From Pedobacter psychroterrae (GTDB lineage: Bacteria; Bacteroidota; Bacteroidia; Sphingobacteriales; Sphingobacteriaceae), in contig NZ_SJSL01000002.1 of NCBI RefSeq assembly GCF_004331695.1, forward strand, positions 1,116,001-1,180,000: DNA of 64,000 bases, given 5' to 3'. Position numbers and translations under genes: made by a program. The notes under the pieces were generated by a model. It saw only the letters and a list, made by a program, of their open reading frames with translations. It was not told where the DNA came from and did not search any database. Below are positions 16,064-25,116 of this stretch, in pieces. Each line of letters starts with the position of its first letter. Position 1 is the stretch's first letter.

Positions 16064-17602
16064 ATGCAGGTCTTTAAGTCTTTATTCGATTTCTCTCAAA
16101 AGATTAACTATAAAACAGAAATACTGGCGGGCCTGACCGTAGCCATGACGATGATGCCGGAGTCTTTGTCGTTCGCGATATTGGCTGGGTTGCCTCCTTT
16201 GGCGGGTTTGTATGCTGCGTTTATCATGGGCCTGGTGACAGCGGTATTTGGCGGCAGACCGGGTTTGATATCGGGTGGTGCAGGCGCTACGGTGATTGTG
16301 CTGATCGCGCTGATGCGTTCGCATGGAATTGAATATGTATTCGCAGCCGTAGTGGTAGCAGGTGTTTTTCAGATCCTGGTAGGCTTGTTCAGGCTGGGCA
16401 AGTTTGTAAGGCTGGTGCCCCAGCCGGTGATGTTTGGATTTGTGAACGGACTGGCTATAGTAATATTTATGGCACAGATAGAACAGTTTAAGACTGTGGT
16501 GAATGGGCAAACAGTGTGGATGACGGGCATGGCACTGTGGACCATGCTCGGACTGGTAGGACTGACGGTAGCGATCGTGCTGATATTGCCAAGGTTTACC
16601 AAGGCCATTCCCGCTTCATTAGTGGCGATTATTGTAGTGTTTGGTTTGGTGCTGGGCTTTGGGATAGATACCAGGACGGTGAGGGATATTGCTGCGGTAA
16701 GTGGTGGATTTCCCCCTTTTCATATTCCTGAGGTGCCGCTGACATGGGGGATGCTGCAGGTGGTATTGCCATATGGGATCATCATGGCCGGGGTGGGCCT
16801 GACGGAAGGCTTGCTGACGCTGAACCTGGTAGATGAGATAACGGGTACGAAGGGCAGGGGTAATAAAGAATGCATCGCCCAGGGGGGCGCCAATATATTG
16901 AACGGATTTTTCTTCGGGATGGGAGGCTGCCCAATGATTGCGCAGACGCTGGTAAATTTATCGGCAGGGGCCAGAAGCAGGCTGTCGGGCATTATCGCAT
17001 CTGTGACGATTTTGCTGATCGTATTGGTTGGTGCACCTGTGATAGAGCGGGTACCCATGGCAGCGCTGACGGGGGTGATGATCATGGTGGCGATTGGTAC
17101 ATTTGAGTGGATGAGCCTGAGGATCATCAATAAGATGCCCAGGCAGGATATATTTGTAGGGATTCTGGTGGCCGCGATCACCGTGTGGCTGCACAACCTG
17201 GCATTGGCGGTGCTGATCGGGGTAATCGTTTCGGCATTGGTATTTGCCTGGGAAAGTGCGAAGAGGATACGCGCCAGGAAGTATATAGATGAGGAAGGTG
17301 TGAAGCATTATGAGCTGTTTGGGCCGCTGTTTTTTGGGTCGGTAACGGCATTCAACGAGAAATTTGATGTGAAGGATGATCCTGTGAATGTAATAATTGA
17401 TTTTAAAGATAGTAGGGTGGCAGATATGTCGGGCATTGAAGCACTAAACAAATTGACCGAACGTTATCGTAAGGCTGGCAAGCAGTTAAGTCTGAAACAC
17501 TTGAGCCCTGATTGTAGGCTGTTGCTCAAAAATGCTGCGGATGTGATAGAAGTGAACATTGTGGAAGACCCCAATTACAGCGTGGTGACGGATAAGATTT
17601 AG
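16064..17602 (+). CDS. SulP-family inorganic anion transporter with STAS domain
   Basis: A 512-residue inner-membrane transporter. The membrane part (about 15-400, ten or more hydrophobic segments) begins with the SulP signature region AGLTVAMTMMPESLSFAILAG, described here by its first and last parts, and includes GGRPGLISGGAGA and NGFFFGMGGCPMIAQT. The C-terminal STAS domain (about 415-505) has the conserved VNVIIDFKDSRVADMSGIEAL region. SulP proteins carry sulfate, bicarbonate or other anions; which one is not clear here. The ATG at 16064 fits the family; the longer frame from 15998 adds an unconvincing leader. Confidence 0.9.
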   Translation: MQVFKSLFDFSQKINYKTEILAGLTVAMTMMPESLSFAILAGLPPLAGLYAAFIMGLVTAVFGGRPGLISGGAGATVIVLIALMRSHGIEYVFAAVVVAGVFQILVGLFRLGKFVRLVPQPVMFGFVNGLAIVIFMAQIEQFKTVVNGQTVWMTGMALWTMLGLVGLTVAIVLILPRFTKAIPASLVAIIVVFGLVLGFGIDTRTVRDIAAVSGGFPPFHIPEVPLTWGMLQVVLPYGIIMAGVGLTEGLLTLNLVDEITGTKGRGNKECIAQGGANILNGFFFGMGGCPMIAQTLVNLSAGARSRLSGIIASVTILLIVLVGAPVIERVPMAALTGVMIMVAIGTFEWMSLRIINKMPRQDIFVGILVAAITVWLHNLALAVLIGVIVSALVFAWESAKRIRARKYIDEEGVKHYELFGPLFFGSVTAFNEKFDVKDDPVNVIIDFKDSRVADMSGIEALNKLTERYRKAGKQLSLKHLSPDCRLLLKNAADVIEVNIVEDPNYSVVTDKI

Positions 17603-17664
17603 CAGATTTTCTGTAACATTGGCAGTAAAAGTTGTACTAATGATTTAAAACATATTCGAGCAAG

Positions 17665-18360
17665 ATGCCTTTTTATAAACATTATTCCTTTGATCTGTGG
17701 TTGACATTGATTAAATCCAATCCTTTGTTTAAACAGGAGCGGGCAAGGGTGTTTCATGAGCGCTACAACAGGAAAGGCAAGAGCCTGGAGGAGGTGTCTG
17801 CTGTATTCAGACAGGTAGATCTGATGGTGAACAGCATCAATGAAAAGACCGGAAAAAATGTGGATGCGGAGGAGATGTACCTGATGGTGATCAGCATCAT
17901 CAATGATTATGCTACAGATTTTTCTGATATAGATGTTGAAGGGCTTTATTCGGATATGGAGATTTTGCTGTTGGAAAATATGCCTCTGGTGTATTGTGGA
18001 GATAGCCTGGGTGTATTGTATAAGTTGAAGGAATCAGGACTGAGTACCACGAGCCTGCTGAGCAATACGGGGTTTATAAAAGGAGTGACACTGAGAAAAA
18101 TACTGACTGAACTGTGGCTGGGGGAGTTGCTGGATTTTCAGCTGTACTCTGATGAAGTAAGGATGTCAAAGCCAAATGCGCAGTTTTTTAAGTTGATGCT
18201 TGATACAATCGACAGAAATAAGCATATTGAGCTCGATCTTTCTGAAATAATACATATAGGGGATAACCCGCATGCAGATGTAAAAGGCGCCGAAGCTTTG
18301 GGAATTAAAAGCTTGTTAATCAACTCTAATCATTTATCTATTAAAGAATTACTTGTATGA
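17665..18360 (+). CDS. HAD-superfamily hydrolase of a Ter-type stress operon
   Basis: A 231-residue HAD hydrolase. Motif I is FDLWLTL with the nucleophile Asp10; the usual second Asp is replaced by Trp12, as in dehalogenase-like and some phosphatase-poor HADs. Motif II is LLSNTG (about 133), motif III Lys in MSKPNAQFF (about 170), motif IV HIGDNPHADVKGA (about 195). It is the first of seven collinear genes, and its stop overlaps the start of the phosphoribosyltransferase gene (ATGA). HAD plus phosphoribosyltransferase beside TerD/TelA/TerC is a published layout of Ter systems, proposed to make a nucleoside-like metabolite. Confidence 0.82.
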   Translation: MPFYKHYSFDLWLTLIKSNPLFKQERARVFHERYNRKGKSLEEVSAVFRQVDLMVNSINEKTGKNVDAEEMYLMVISIINDYATDFSDIDVEGLYSDMEILLLENMPLVYCGDSLGVLYKLKESGLSTTSLLSNTGFIKGVTLRKILTELWLGELLDFQLYSDEVRMSKPNAQFFKLMLDTIDRNKHIELDLSEIIHIGDNPHADVKGAEALGIKSLLINSNHLSIKELLV

Positions 18361-19193
18361 TCCCGTATTCTTATTCTTTACATAAAATCCATCATCCGAA
18401 GGAATTTGGATTTGACGCCGATGACTATAGCCGTTTCAAATTTGGAGACGGCCTGGTGGCTCAGCAATTTGGCCGCGAACTGGCTACTGGTTTTATCAGG
18501 GATTTTTTGGAGAATGATGACATTACGGAGCAAATTGTAGTAATATCAAGCCCGTATTGTTTTATTCCTACTGCGACTTTTGCAATGAAAGACTATTTTG
18601 TCTATCAGCTAAACCACTGGCTGGCCGAGCAGGGCAAACCTGTAGTGCAGGAAGCAAAGGTACACCGGACGATTACCTACAAAGAAGACTACGGAGCGCT
18701 TAGTGCGGAGGATAGGATGAAACTGATTGGGAACGATTCATTTCATATTGATAAGGACTTTTTGAAAGGGAAGACGCTGTTTTTTCTGGATGATATAAAA
18801 ATAACAGGAAGCCATGAAAGGATGATATTGAAGATGGTGAGGGAGTATGGACTGAAAAACGATATTTTCATGCTGTATTTTGCAGAACTTGCCAACCCTG
18901 ATATCCATCCGAATATTGAGAATTTTCTGAATTATCACTGTGTAAAATCTGTGTTTGATCTGGATAATATTATTGAAGACGGTTATTTTCGTTTTAATAC
19001 CAGGATTGTCAAATATATCTTAAATTGCGAGTTTAATAGCTTTGTTACCTTCCTGGAAAGGCAGGATAAGGATTTTATCAGTAGCTTGTACAACTTGTCA
19101 TTGGGGAATAGCTATCATGAAATAGAAAGCTATGCGAAGAACTTTAATTTTTTGAAAAACTACCTGAATAATAAAAACTATAAATTGATTTAA
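18357..19193 (+). CDS. Phosphoribosyltransferase-like protein of the Ter operon
   Basis: A 278-residue protein with a type I phosphoribosyltransferase PRPP loop at about 142-153 (FFLDDIKITGSHE: hydrophobic strand, two acids, then T-G). An N-terminal segment holds VISSPYCFIPTATFAMKDYF. It starts within the stop of the HAD gene and ends one base before terD, so the genes are almost certainly co-translated. Family knowledge places such enzymes in Ter gene clusters as part of a nucleoside-like biosynthetic module; the product has not been shown for this protein. Confidence 0.75.
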   Translation: MIPYSYSLHKIHHPKEFGFDADDYSRFKFGDGLVAQQFGRELATGFIRDFLENDDITEQIVVISSPYCFIPTATFAMKDYFVYQLNHWLAEQGKPVVQEAKVHRTITYKEDYGALSAEDRMKLIGNDSFHIDKDFLKGKTLFFLDDIKITGSHERMILKMVREYGLKNDIFMLYFAELANPDIHPNIENFLNYHCVKSVFDLDNIIEDGYFRFNTRIVKYILNCEFNSFVTFLERQDKDFISSLYNLSLGNSYHEIESYAKNFNFLKNYLNNKNYKLI

Positions 19194-19194
19194 T

Positions 19195-19749
19195 ATGGCC
19201 ATTAACTTACAAAAAGGGCAGAGAGAAAACATTGACGCCCCGAAATTTACGATCGGTTTGGGTTGGGACACTAACAGTTCGACTACAGGAACAGCGTTTG
19301 ACTTAGATGCTTCGATTTTTATGCTGGATGAAAATAAAAAGCTTGTTTCCGACAGTCACCTGATATTCTATAACAATCTTAAATCTCCTGATGAGTCTGT
19401 AGAACATACTGGTGATAACCTGACTGGTGATGGTGACGGTGATGATGAGCAAATTAAAGTAGACCTGACAAAGGCTGGTGCAAGTGTGGCCGAAATTTGC
19501 ATCGTGGTGACCATCCATGACGCTGAAAACAGAAGGCAGAATTTTGGCCAGGTAAGGAATTCTTTTATCCGTATTTTTGATGCGGCAACGAATGAAGTAT
19601 TGCTAAAGTATGAGTTGGAAGAGGATTTCTCGATAGAGACTGCAATTGAGTTTGGCAGGATTTACAAACGTGATAATAAATGGAAATTTGAAGCTGTAGG
19701 AATGGGAATGAAGGGCGGACTGCAGGATTACTTAAATAAATATCAATAA
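19195..19749 (+). CDS. terD: TerD-family protein (copy 1)
   Basis: A 184-residue cytoplasmic protein with the full TerD signature. It has the MAINLQKGQR start, GLGWDTNSSTTGTAFDLDAS, the Ca2+-site segment GDNLTGDGDGDDE near residue 78, and the C-terminal FEAVGMGMKGGL. TerD proteins bind calcium and act in tellurite, phage and colicin stress phenotypes in other bacteria; the biochemical role is not settled. The second TerD paralogue starts 2 bases after its stop. Confidence 0.92.
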   Translation: MAINLQKGQRENIDAPKFTIGLGWDTNSSTTGTAFDLDASIFMLDENKKLVSDSHLIFYNNLKSPDESVEHTGDNLTGDGDGDDEQIKVDLTKAGASVAEICIVVTIHDAENRRQNFGQVRNSFIRIFDAATNEVLLKYELEEDFSIETAIEFGRIYKRDNKWKFEAVGMGMKGGLQDYLNKYQ

Positions 19750-19751
19750 TT

Positions 19752-20366
19752 ATGGCAATTAATCTTCAAAAGGGACAGCGCATCAGTCTTGAAAAAAGCA
19801 ATGGTGCGAAGCTTCAACAGATTTGTGTAGGGATAAACTGGGGTGCTATTGAGAAAAAAGGCATGTTTGGTTTTGGCTCTTCTAAAGAAGCCGTGGATTT
19901 GGACGGCAGTTGCGCGATGTTTAGCGAGAGCAAGCAATTGACAGAGGTGGTATATTTTGGGAACCTGGGTTCTAAAGACGGCGCGGTAAAGCATAGCGGC
20001 GATGATCTTACAGGAGATATGGGCGGTGATGATGGATTGGACAATGAGGTAATTACGGTTGATTTCTCACGTCTGGACGCTGCTGTAAATTATGTGGCTT
20101 TTGTGCTGAACAGCTTTAGGGGCCATGATTTTGGAACGATCCCTTTTGCATCGATCAGGATCTATGAAGGCTCACCTAAGCAAGTGAATGAGGTATTTGC
20201 GAAATATGATATTGCCAATGGTGCCGGATTTGCGGGACATGTATCTATGGTACTGGGTGTTTTCTATAAGAAAAATGGAGAATGGAAATTTAATGCCATC
20301 GGCGAGCCTACTAAGGATAAAAAACTGGAGGAAACCGTAAGGACCGTAACACAGAGCTATTTATAG
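19752..20366 (+). CDS. TerD-family protein (copy 2, TerZ-like)
   Basis: A 204-residue TerD paralogue. It keeps MAINLQKGQR and the acidic GDDLTGDMGGDDGLDNE segment, but the N-terminal half has a longer insert with VGINWGAIEKKGMFGFGSSKEA, and a NSFRGHDFGTIP loop, which recalls TerZ/TerX-type members. The acidic loop should bind Ca2+. It is placed 2 bases after copy 1 and 28 bases before telA. Two diverged TerD copies side by side are usual for Ter loci. Confidence 0.9.
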   Translation: MAINLQKGQRISLEKSNGAKLQQICVGINWGAIEKKGMFGFGSSKEAVDLDGSCAMFSESKQLTEVVYFGNLGSKDGAVKHSGDDLTGDMGGDDGLDNEVITVDFSRLDAAVNYVAFVLNSFRGHDFGTIPFASIRIYEGSPKQVNEVFAKYDIANGAGFAGHVSMVLGVFYKKNGEWKFNAIGEPTKDKKLEETVRTVTQSYL

Positions 20367-20394
20367 TGTCTAAACGCTGATTAATAAAGAAACT

Positions 20395-21492
20395 ATGGAA
20401 CCTAAAGAAACTGAGGTACAAACCACCTCCTCACTGAAACTGGATAAGGAAGGCAATGTAAACCTGACGGTACTAAATCCGGAAGACGAGAAAAAATATA
20501 AGGAAATAGGTAAGGCATTGGAGCCATCTGATGTGAACTCGATACTGAACTATGGTGTGGAGACGCAGAATTCGATGGAGAAATACAGTAATGATTTCTT
20601 GTCGTCGGTGCGTACGTACAACAGCGGCGAGGTAGGCGGACTGATCAATGAACTGCTTACTGAATTGAACTATATTGATGTAAGTGAGTTGGAGCAGAGT
20701 GGGTTTAAGTCTTTTCTTTCTAAGATTCCGTTTCTTAAAAAGCTGGTGGTAGACGCTAAAAAGCTGTTTCAAAAGTACGATGTGGTGGTGAACAACATCG
20801 ATAAGATCGTGAATAAGGTGAAAGCTGGCCGATTGAATTCGATAAAGGATAACAGTTCGCTGCAAACGATGTTTGATAGCAATGTAGTGTACATTGGCGA
20901 GATGGAGGAACTGATTATTTCTGGTCAGCTGAAATACAATGAGCTGGGATTGAAACTAGCTGAAATGGAAGGCAGGCCTGCTGATTATCAGGATTATGAA
21001 ATAGCTGATCTGAGGGATTTTATGAGCAGGCTGGATAAGCGGCTGGCTGATATGAAAATCGTAAGGTTTATCATGATGCAGTCGCTGGCTCAAATCCGTG
21101 TGGTACAGAATAACAATACTTCTATCGCTGAAAAGGCGCAATCTATCGTGTCGACCACCATTCCGGTTTGGAAAAATCAGCTGACACTTGCGGTAGCGCT
21201 GCAAAGGCAAAGGGCCAATGTGGAGATGCAGAAGAAGATATCGGATACTACCAATACCATTTTACAGAAGAATGCAGATATGCTGAAACAAAACAGTATT
21301 GATGTGGCCAGGGAAAATGAGAAAACAGTGGTGTCTATTGAAACTTTGAAAATGACTACCCAATCGCTGATTGAGACACTGAACGAGGTGAAACAGATTC
21401 ATGAGGCCGGAGCACAGAGCAGACGCGTACTGGATGGTGAACTGAAAACATTGGAAGCGGAACTGAAGAAAAATGTGACCAGGGTTAATTAA
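20395..21492 (+). CDS. TelA-like toxic anion resistance protein
   Basis: A 365-residue protein of the TelA/KlaA family. It is nearly all helical, with predicted coiled coils around residues 100-200 and 250-350, and contains the family regions FLSKIPFLKKLVVDAK and TIPVWKNQLTLAVALQRQR, plus LIETLNEVKQIHEAGAQSRR near the C-terminus. It is cytosolic, with no signal peptide. TelA proteins occur in Ter systems and were linked to tellurite resistance, though the activity is unknown. The next gene starts 9 bases later. Confidence 0.88.
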   Translation: MEPKETEVQTTSSLKLDKEGNVNLTVLNPEDEKKYKEIGKALEPSDVNSILNYGVETQNSMEKYSNDFLSSVRTYNSGEVGGLINELLTELNYIDVSELEQSGFKSFLSKIPFLKKLVVDAKKLFQKYDVVVNNIDKIVNKVKAGRLNSIKDNSSLQTMFDSNVVYIGEMEELIISGQLKYNELGLKLAEMEGRPADYQDYEIADLRDFMSRLDKRLADMKIVRFIMMQSLAQIRVVQNNNTSIAEKAQSIVSTTIPVWKNQLTLAVALQRQRANVEMQKKISDTTNTILQKNADMLKQNSIDVARENEKTVVSIETLKMTTQSLIETLNEVKQIHEAGAQSRRVLDGELKTLEAELKKNVTRVN

Positions 21493-21501
21493 ATTTAACA
21501 A

Positions 21502-22464
21502 ATGGATGAACGCCACCTAAATATTTTAAAGGAGTCTAAAGCAGAGATCAGCCGGTTACAGTTGCTCTCTGCTTTTTTTGAAGAAGAGGCTGTCTATAAG
21601 ATTTATTTACGGAGCCAGGTGATCCACCAGCTGTTTGAAAACAATGAAGAGCTGGATATTGATAAGCTGGAGTTGTTTCATGTGCAGTTTACCGCAAGTT
21701 TGATCGAGCTGTTGCGGAAAATCAAGAAAAGTAATGAGAAGAATGTATCGGTAATCTATGATGAAATTCAGCTCAACAAGGAACTGATTGAGAAAATGAG
21801 CAGTTCAGTGTTTAGCGAGAAGAATTATGGATTGGACAAGCAGCGGCAGGCACTGAAGATAAACCAATCGCTGCGGAAGCTATATCAGGTGCTATCTGAC
21901 CATACGGAGGAGTTTCCTTTTGCGAAGAACATCACTACTTTTAGTGCCAGGTATGCAAAGGATTTTTTCTATGAAATATCTGCAGTGCAACTGGGTGTGC
22001 TGATTGACTACATTCCTAAGGAGGTGTATACTGATACGCATGCTGTGATACAGCGAAAATTGATGGGGTTGTTGTGCAAGTACGATTTCAGAACGGAGTT
22101 TTTTTTTGGTCTGAGATCGGGCCAGTTGGTGATAGAACTGTATAAGTTTATCGATATAGAACGGTATTTTTTGTTCTTTCCATCACGTAATTTGTTCCTG
22201 TTTTTTGAGCTTACTGAGCTGACAGAGGTAGACTGGACGAATAATTTGTCGGAAAAGGCGAGGATGGTGCAAGAGCTGACCTATAAGAATGATAAGCTCG
22301 TGAGTGGTGCCGCTGCATTGAAAACCTATATTCCGGCTGAAATCATCGCGCTGCTGGAGGAGAATTACATAAAGATTTCGGATATTAACTTCCTGGATCA
22401 TTTGAATAATTTTGATGTGCAGGCCAATATTTTAAAAGCAATGCTTAAAACCGATCTTTTTTAG
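21502..22464 (+). CDS. Unrecognised protein between telA and terC
   Basis: A 320-residue soluble protein that I do not recognise. The first half (about 1-150) is charged and helical (coiled-coil-like; KESKAEISRLQ, then LIELLRKIKKSNEKN). A central part has DYIPKEVYTD and FFFGLRSGQLVIELYKFIDI with aromatic-rich strands (YFLFFPSRNLFLFFELTELTE, split by its middle), and the end is helical again. There is no signal peptide or membrane segment. Spacing (9 bases after telA, 56 before terC) makes it part of the Ter operon. It may be a TelA partner specific to Bacteroidota; this is inference from position only. Confidence 0.7.
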   Translation: MDERHLNILKESKAEISRLQLLSAFFEEEAVYKIYLRSQVIHQLFENNEELDIDKLELFHVQFTASLIELLRKIKKSNEKNVSVIYDEIQLNKELIEKMSSSVFSEKNYGLDKQRQALKINQSLRKLYQVLSDHTEEFPFAKNITTFSARYAKDFFYEISAVQLGVLIDYIPKEVYTDTHAVIQRKLMGLLCKYDFRTEFFFGLRSGQLVIELYKFIDIERYFLFFPSRNLFLFFELTELTEVDWTNNLSEKARMVQELTYKNDKLVSGAAALKTYIPAEIIALLEENYIKISDINFLDHLNNFDVQANILKAMLKTDLF

Positions 22465-22520
22465 CATTTTTAAGCAAATTTCATCTTAATAAAAATTAGT
22501 AAAACATATAATAATAGAAA

Positions 22521-23507
22521 ATGGATAATTTGATTGATCACCCTGCGGTAATAATAGGGTTTGCGGTTGTAGTAGTAATAATGTTACTGCTCGATCTTGG
22601 TGTTTTTAATAAAAAGGCGCATGCCGTTAGCAGTAAGGAGGCTGCTATTTGGTCTGTGGTATGGATTTCATTGTCTATGATCTTTAGCGCGGTGATATAC
22701 TCTGTGTCTGGTTTTGAAAAATTCACTCAGTTTCAGTCGGCATATTGGATTGAAAAGGCGCTGTCAGTAGATAACCTCTTTGTCTTCATCCTTGTGTTTG
22801 GTTTTTTTAATGTGCCTAAAGAGCTGCATCATAAAGTGTTGTTTTGGGGTATTATAGGTGCGCTGATTTTTAGAGCTATATTTATTTTTGCAGGAGTAGG
22901 ACTGATTAACCTGACATATCTGCCGGAGATGACCATATTTGGTTATGAGGTGAGGATAAATGCAGTATTGCTGTTGTTTGGGTTGTTTCTTGTGTATGCA
23001 GGTATTAAATCAGGTATGCCTGATGACAATGATGATGAGGAAAAAGATTTCAGTAAGAGTGCCGGTGCACGCCTTGTATACAGGTTCTTTAAGGTTAGTA
23101 AGGAGTTTGATGGTGAAAAGTTCTTTACCATTGAAAATGGTGTGAAAATGGCTACTCCGCTATTGGTAGTAGTAGCGGTGATCGAGTTTACCGATGTGCT
23201 GTTTGCAGTGGATTCTATTCCAGCTATATTTGCCATCGCACCAGATGATCCTATGATTTTATATACTTCGAATATATTTGCTATTCTTGGTTTAAGGGCT
23301 TTATATTTCTTGCTGGCTAACTTCATTCATATGTTTAGCCTGCTTAAATACGGATTGGCGATTATCCTTACATTTATCGGAGTGAAGATGGTCATAGCGC
23401 CGTTTTATCATATCTCCTCTCCGTTATCGCTTTCGATAGTAGGGGGTGTGCTAATTCTGTCTGTAATTGCATCATTGATATTTGCTCCGAAAGAAGCGAA
23501 GAATTAA
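22521..23507 (+). CDS. terC: TerC-family integral membrane protein
   Basis: A 328-residue inner-membrane protein with eight or nine hydrophobic segments. It shows the conserved acidic motifs of TerC: EKALSVDNLFVFILVFGFF near residue 80 and TDVLFAVDSIPAIFAI near residue 230. The NALLLF region and the C-terminal YGLAIILTFIGVKM also fit. TerC/Alx-like proteins have been linked to manganese efflux and to tellurite resistance; in Ter clusters TerC is the membrane anchor of the TerD-containing complex. Its stop is 16 bases before a strong bidirectional terminator. Confidence 0.92.
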   Translation: MDNLIDHPAVIIGFAVVVVIMLLLDLGVFNKKAHAVSSKEAAIWSVVWISLSMIFSAVIYSVSGFEKFTQFQSAYWIEKALSVDNLFVFILVFGFFNVPKELHHKVLFWGIIGALIFRAIFIFAGVGLINLTYLPEMTIFGYEVRINAVLLLFGLFLVYAGIKSGMPDDNDDEEKDFSKSAGARLVYRFFKVSKEFDGEKFFTIENGVKMATPLLVVVAVIEFTDVLFAVDSIPAIFAIAPDDPMILYTSNIFAILGLRALYFLLANFIHMFSLLKYGLAIILTFIGVKMVIAPFYHISSPLSLSIVGGVLILSVIASLIFAPKEAKN

Positions 23508-23522
23508 AAGTAATATTTTTTT

Positions 23523-23562
23523 AAAAGGAAAGGCCCGTGATGTATCACGGGCCTTTCCTTTT
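23523..23562. terminator. Strong bidirectional terminator between terC and the OmpA gene
   Basis: AAAAGGAAAGGCCCGTGAT and its exact complement ATCACGGGCCTTTCCTTTT flank two bases (GT): a 19-base-pair stem with A on one side and T on the other. It can stop transcription from both the Ter operon (plus) and the convergent OmpA gene (minus). Confidence 0.9.
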
Positions 23563-23576
23563 AATGTACTTAGGTG

Positions 23577-24899
23577 TTAGAATAAAGAGAATTCTACCCT
23601 ACGATTTTGCTGACGTCCTTCAAGCGTGCTGTTAGACGCAATCGGTTGATTGGGTCCATATCCGGTAGCCTCAATACGAGAGGCATTTGCACCTTGTGAT
23701 ACAAGATATGCTTTTACAGCTTCTGCTCTGTCTTTAGAAAGACGGAGATTTAAAGCCATTGATCCAGTATTGTCAGTATGTCCGGCTAGTTTTAAACTGA
23801 AATTTTTCTCCACCAATAACGCGGCAACTTTGTTTAAAGTGGCATATGAAGTTGAACGGATAGTAGCTTTACCCAAATCAAACTCAAGATTTTTGATGGC
23901 CTCATCTACTACTCTACGGTCAGCTTCTGTTACAATTACTTTTTCCCGGATTATCTGAGCAGGAGTTTTGAGTGGACATCCGGCACCATCAACTACGGTA
24001 TTTGCAGCTGTACCAAGACATTTGTCAAATTTATTAGCTACTCCATCTCCATCATCATCGCCCATTTCCTGAGCATATTTAGCAGCAAGTGCTTCTCTGT
24101 CTCTTCTGGCATTTTCTTCAGCTGATGATAAAGCTCTTCTCAATGATTCGCTTTCAGCGGCACTTTCTTCACGTAAAGCAGCGATAGCGCTGTAGTTTTG
24201 TAATTGAGAAGTTCCTTTTCTGCCCAATGCAATTTCAAGACCTGCGTGTGCATAAGAGAACCTATCATTAGTTCCGCCTGTTACACCGTCAAAGTTTTGA
24301 GATTTAAGAAAGCTCACTGTATATCCTAAGTCGATGTTAACACCTTTGGATACGCCTAACTTGAAACCAGCGCCCACTGGTACAAAGAAGTTTTCATGAT
24401 AACCGGTGTTTGCTCCATTGGGTGCATCTGTGGTGGCCGCTGAGGACATATAACCAGCTCCAACAGTAGCATATGGAGAAAATACATTGCGTTTTTGATT
24501 TAAGCTCATATTCGCAATAGTGAAATTACCGCTAACTGCCGCTGACCATTCAATTTTTGACTCGAAGGTGGCTGCACTTCCAGGTACTGCATTTGGTCTT
24601 CCGCCCCTAACTTTACCAGCAAGGAAATCGGCCTGAATGCCAAATCCTGGGACTATCTGTTTCTTGATATACCCACCGTATCCCCATTCTTCGTAAGGAG
24701 TGCTAAAATTTCCATTTGAGGATCCATTAAATGGAGTATAATGAGTGAGCATACCGCCGTTCAGTCCGATCGACCATGTACGGAAGTATTTTTTAGCGAA
24801 TCTTTCAGACGTTTGAGCGTCTGTGTCCTGTGCTACTAGATGTGATGATAATCCTACTAAGGAAAGTACCATCACTGCTTTTGTAATCTTTGATTTCAT
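23577..24899 (-). CDS. OmpA-family outer-membrane protein with beta-barrel and peptidoglycan-binding domain
   Basis: A 440-residue porin-like protein: signal peptide (1-23, ending HLVAQ), an eight-strand-type barrel (about 35-225), a coiled linker of charged Arg/Glu/Ala residues (about 240-275), a Ca2+-type acidic loop (GDDDGDGVANKFDKC, about 276-290), and a C-terminal OmpA domain (about 320-440). The OmpA domain shows FDLGKATIRSTSYATL, GHTDNTGSMALNLRLSKDRA and RIEATGYG. The last residues, VEFSLF, end in Phe. It should tie the outer membrane to peptidoglycan. It is a single gene, convergent with the Ter operon. Confidence 0.9.
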   Translation of the reverse strand: MKSKITKAVMVLSLVGLSSHLVAQDTDAQTSERFAKKYFRTWSIGLNGGMLTHYTPFNGSSNGNFSTPYEEWGYGGYIKKQIVPGFGIQADFLAGKVRGGRPNAVPGSAATFESKIEWSAAVSGNFTIANMSLNQKRNVFSPYATVGAGYMSSAATTDAPNGANTGYHENFFVPVGAGFKLGVSKGVNIDLGYTVSFLKSQNFDGVTGGTNDRFSYAHAGLEIALGRKGTSQLQNYSAIAALREESAAESESLRRALSSAEENARRDREALAAKYAQEMGDDDGDGVANKFDKCLGTAANTVVDGAGCPLKTPAQIIREKVIVTEADRRVVDEAIKNLEFDLGKATIRSTSYATLNKVAALLVEKNFSLKLAGHTDNTGSMALNLRLSKDRAEAVKAYLVSQGANASRIEATGYGPNQPIASNSTLEGRQQNRRVEFSLF

Positions 24900-25116
24900 T
24901 TTATTGTAGTTAGATATGATGTATCGGCGTTAGTTCAACCGATTGCATACCTTGTGTAATAACCTTGCCAAAGCCTGGTAATACCCGGGATTATTTTGAA
25001 ACGATTAGTATTCAGTAGTTTAGTTCTGAATGAGGAGAGGCGATGAAATTAGGCTGTGTTATTGGGAAATCTGATGTTATGTATAGTATTTACTACAATT
25101 TAAAGCTAACTAAAGA

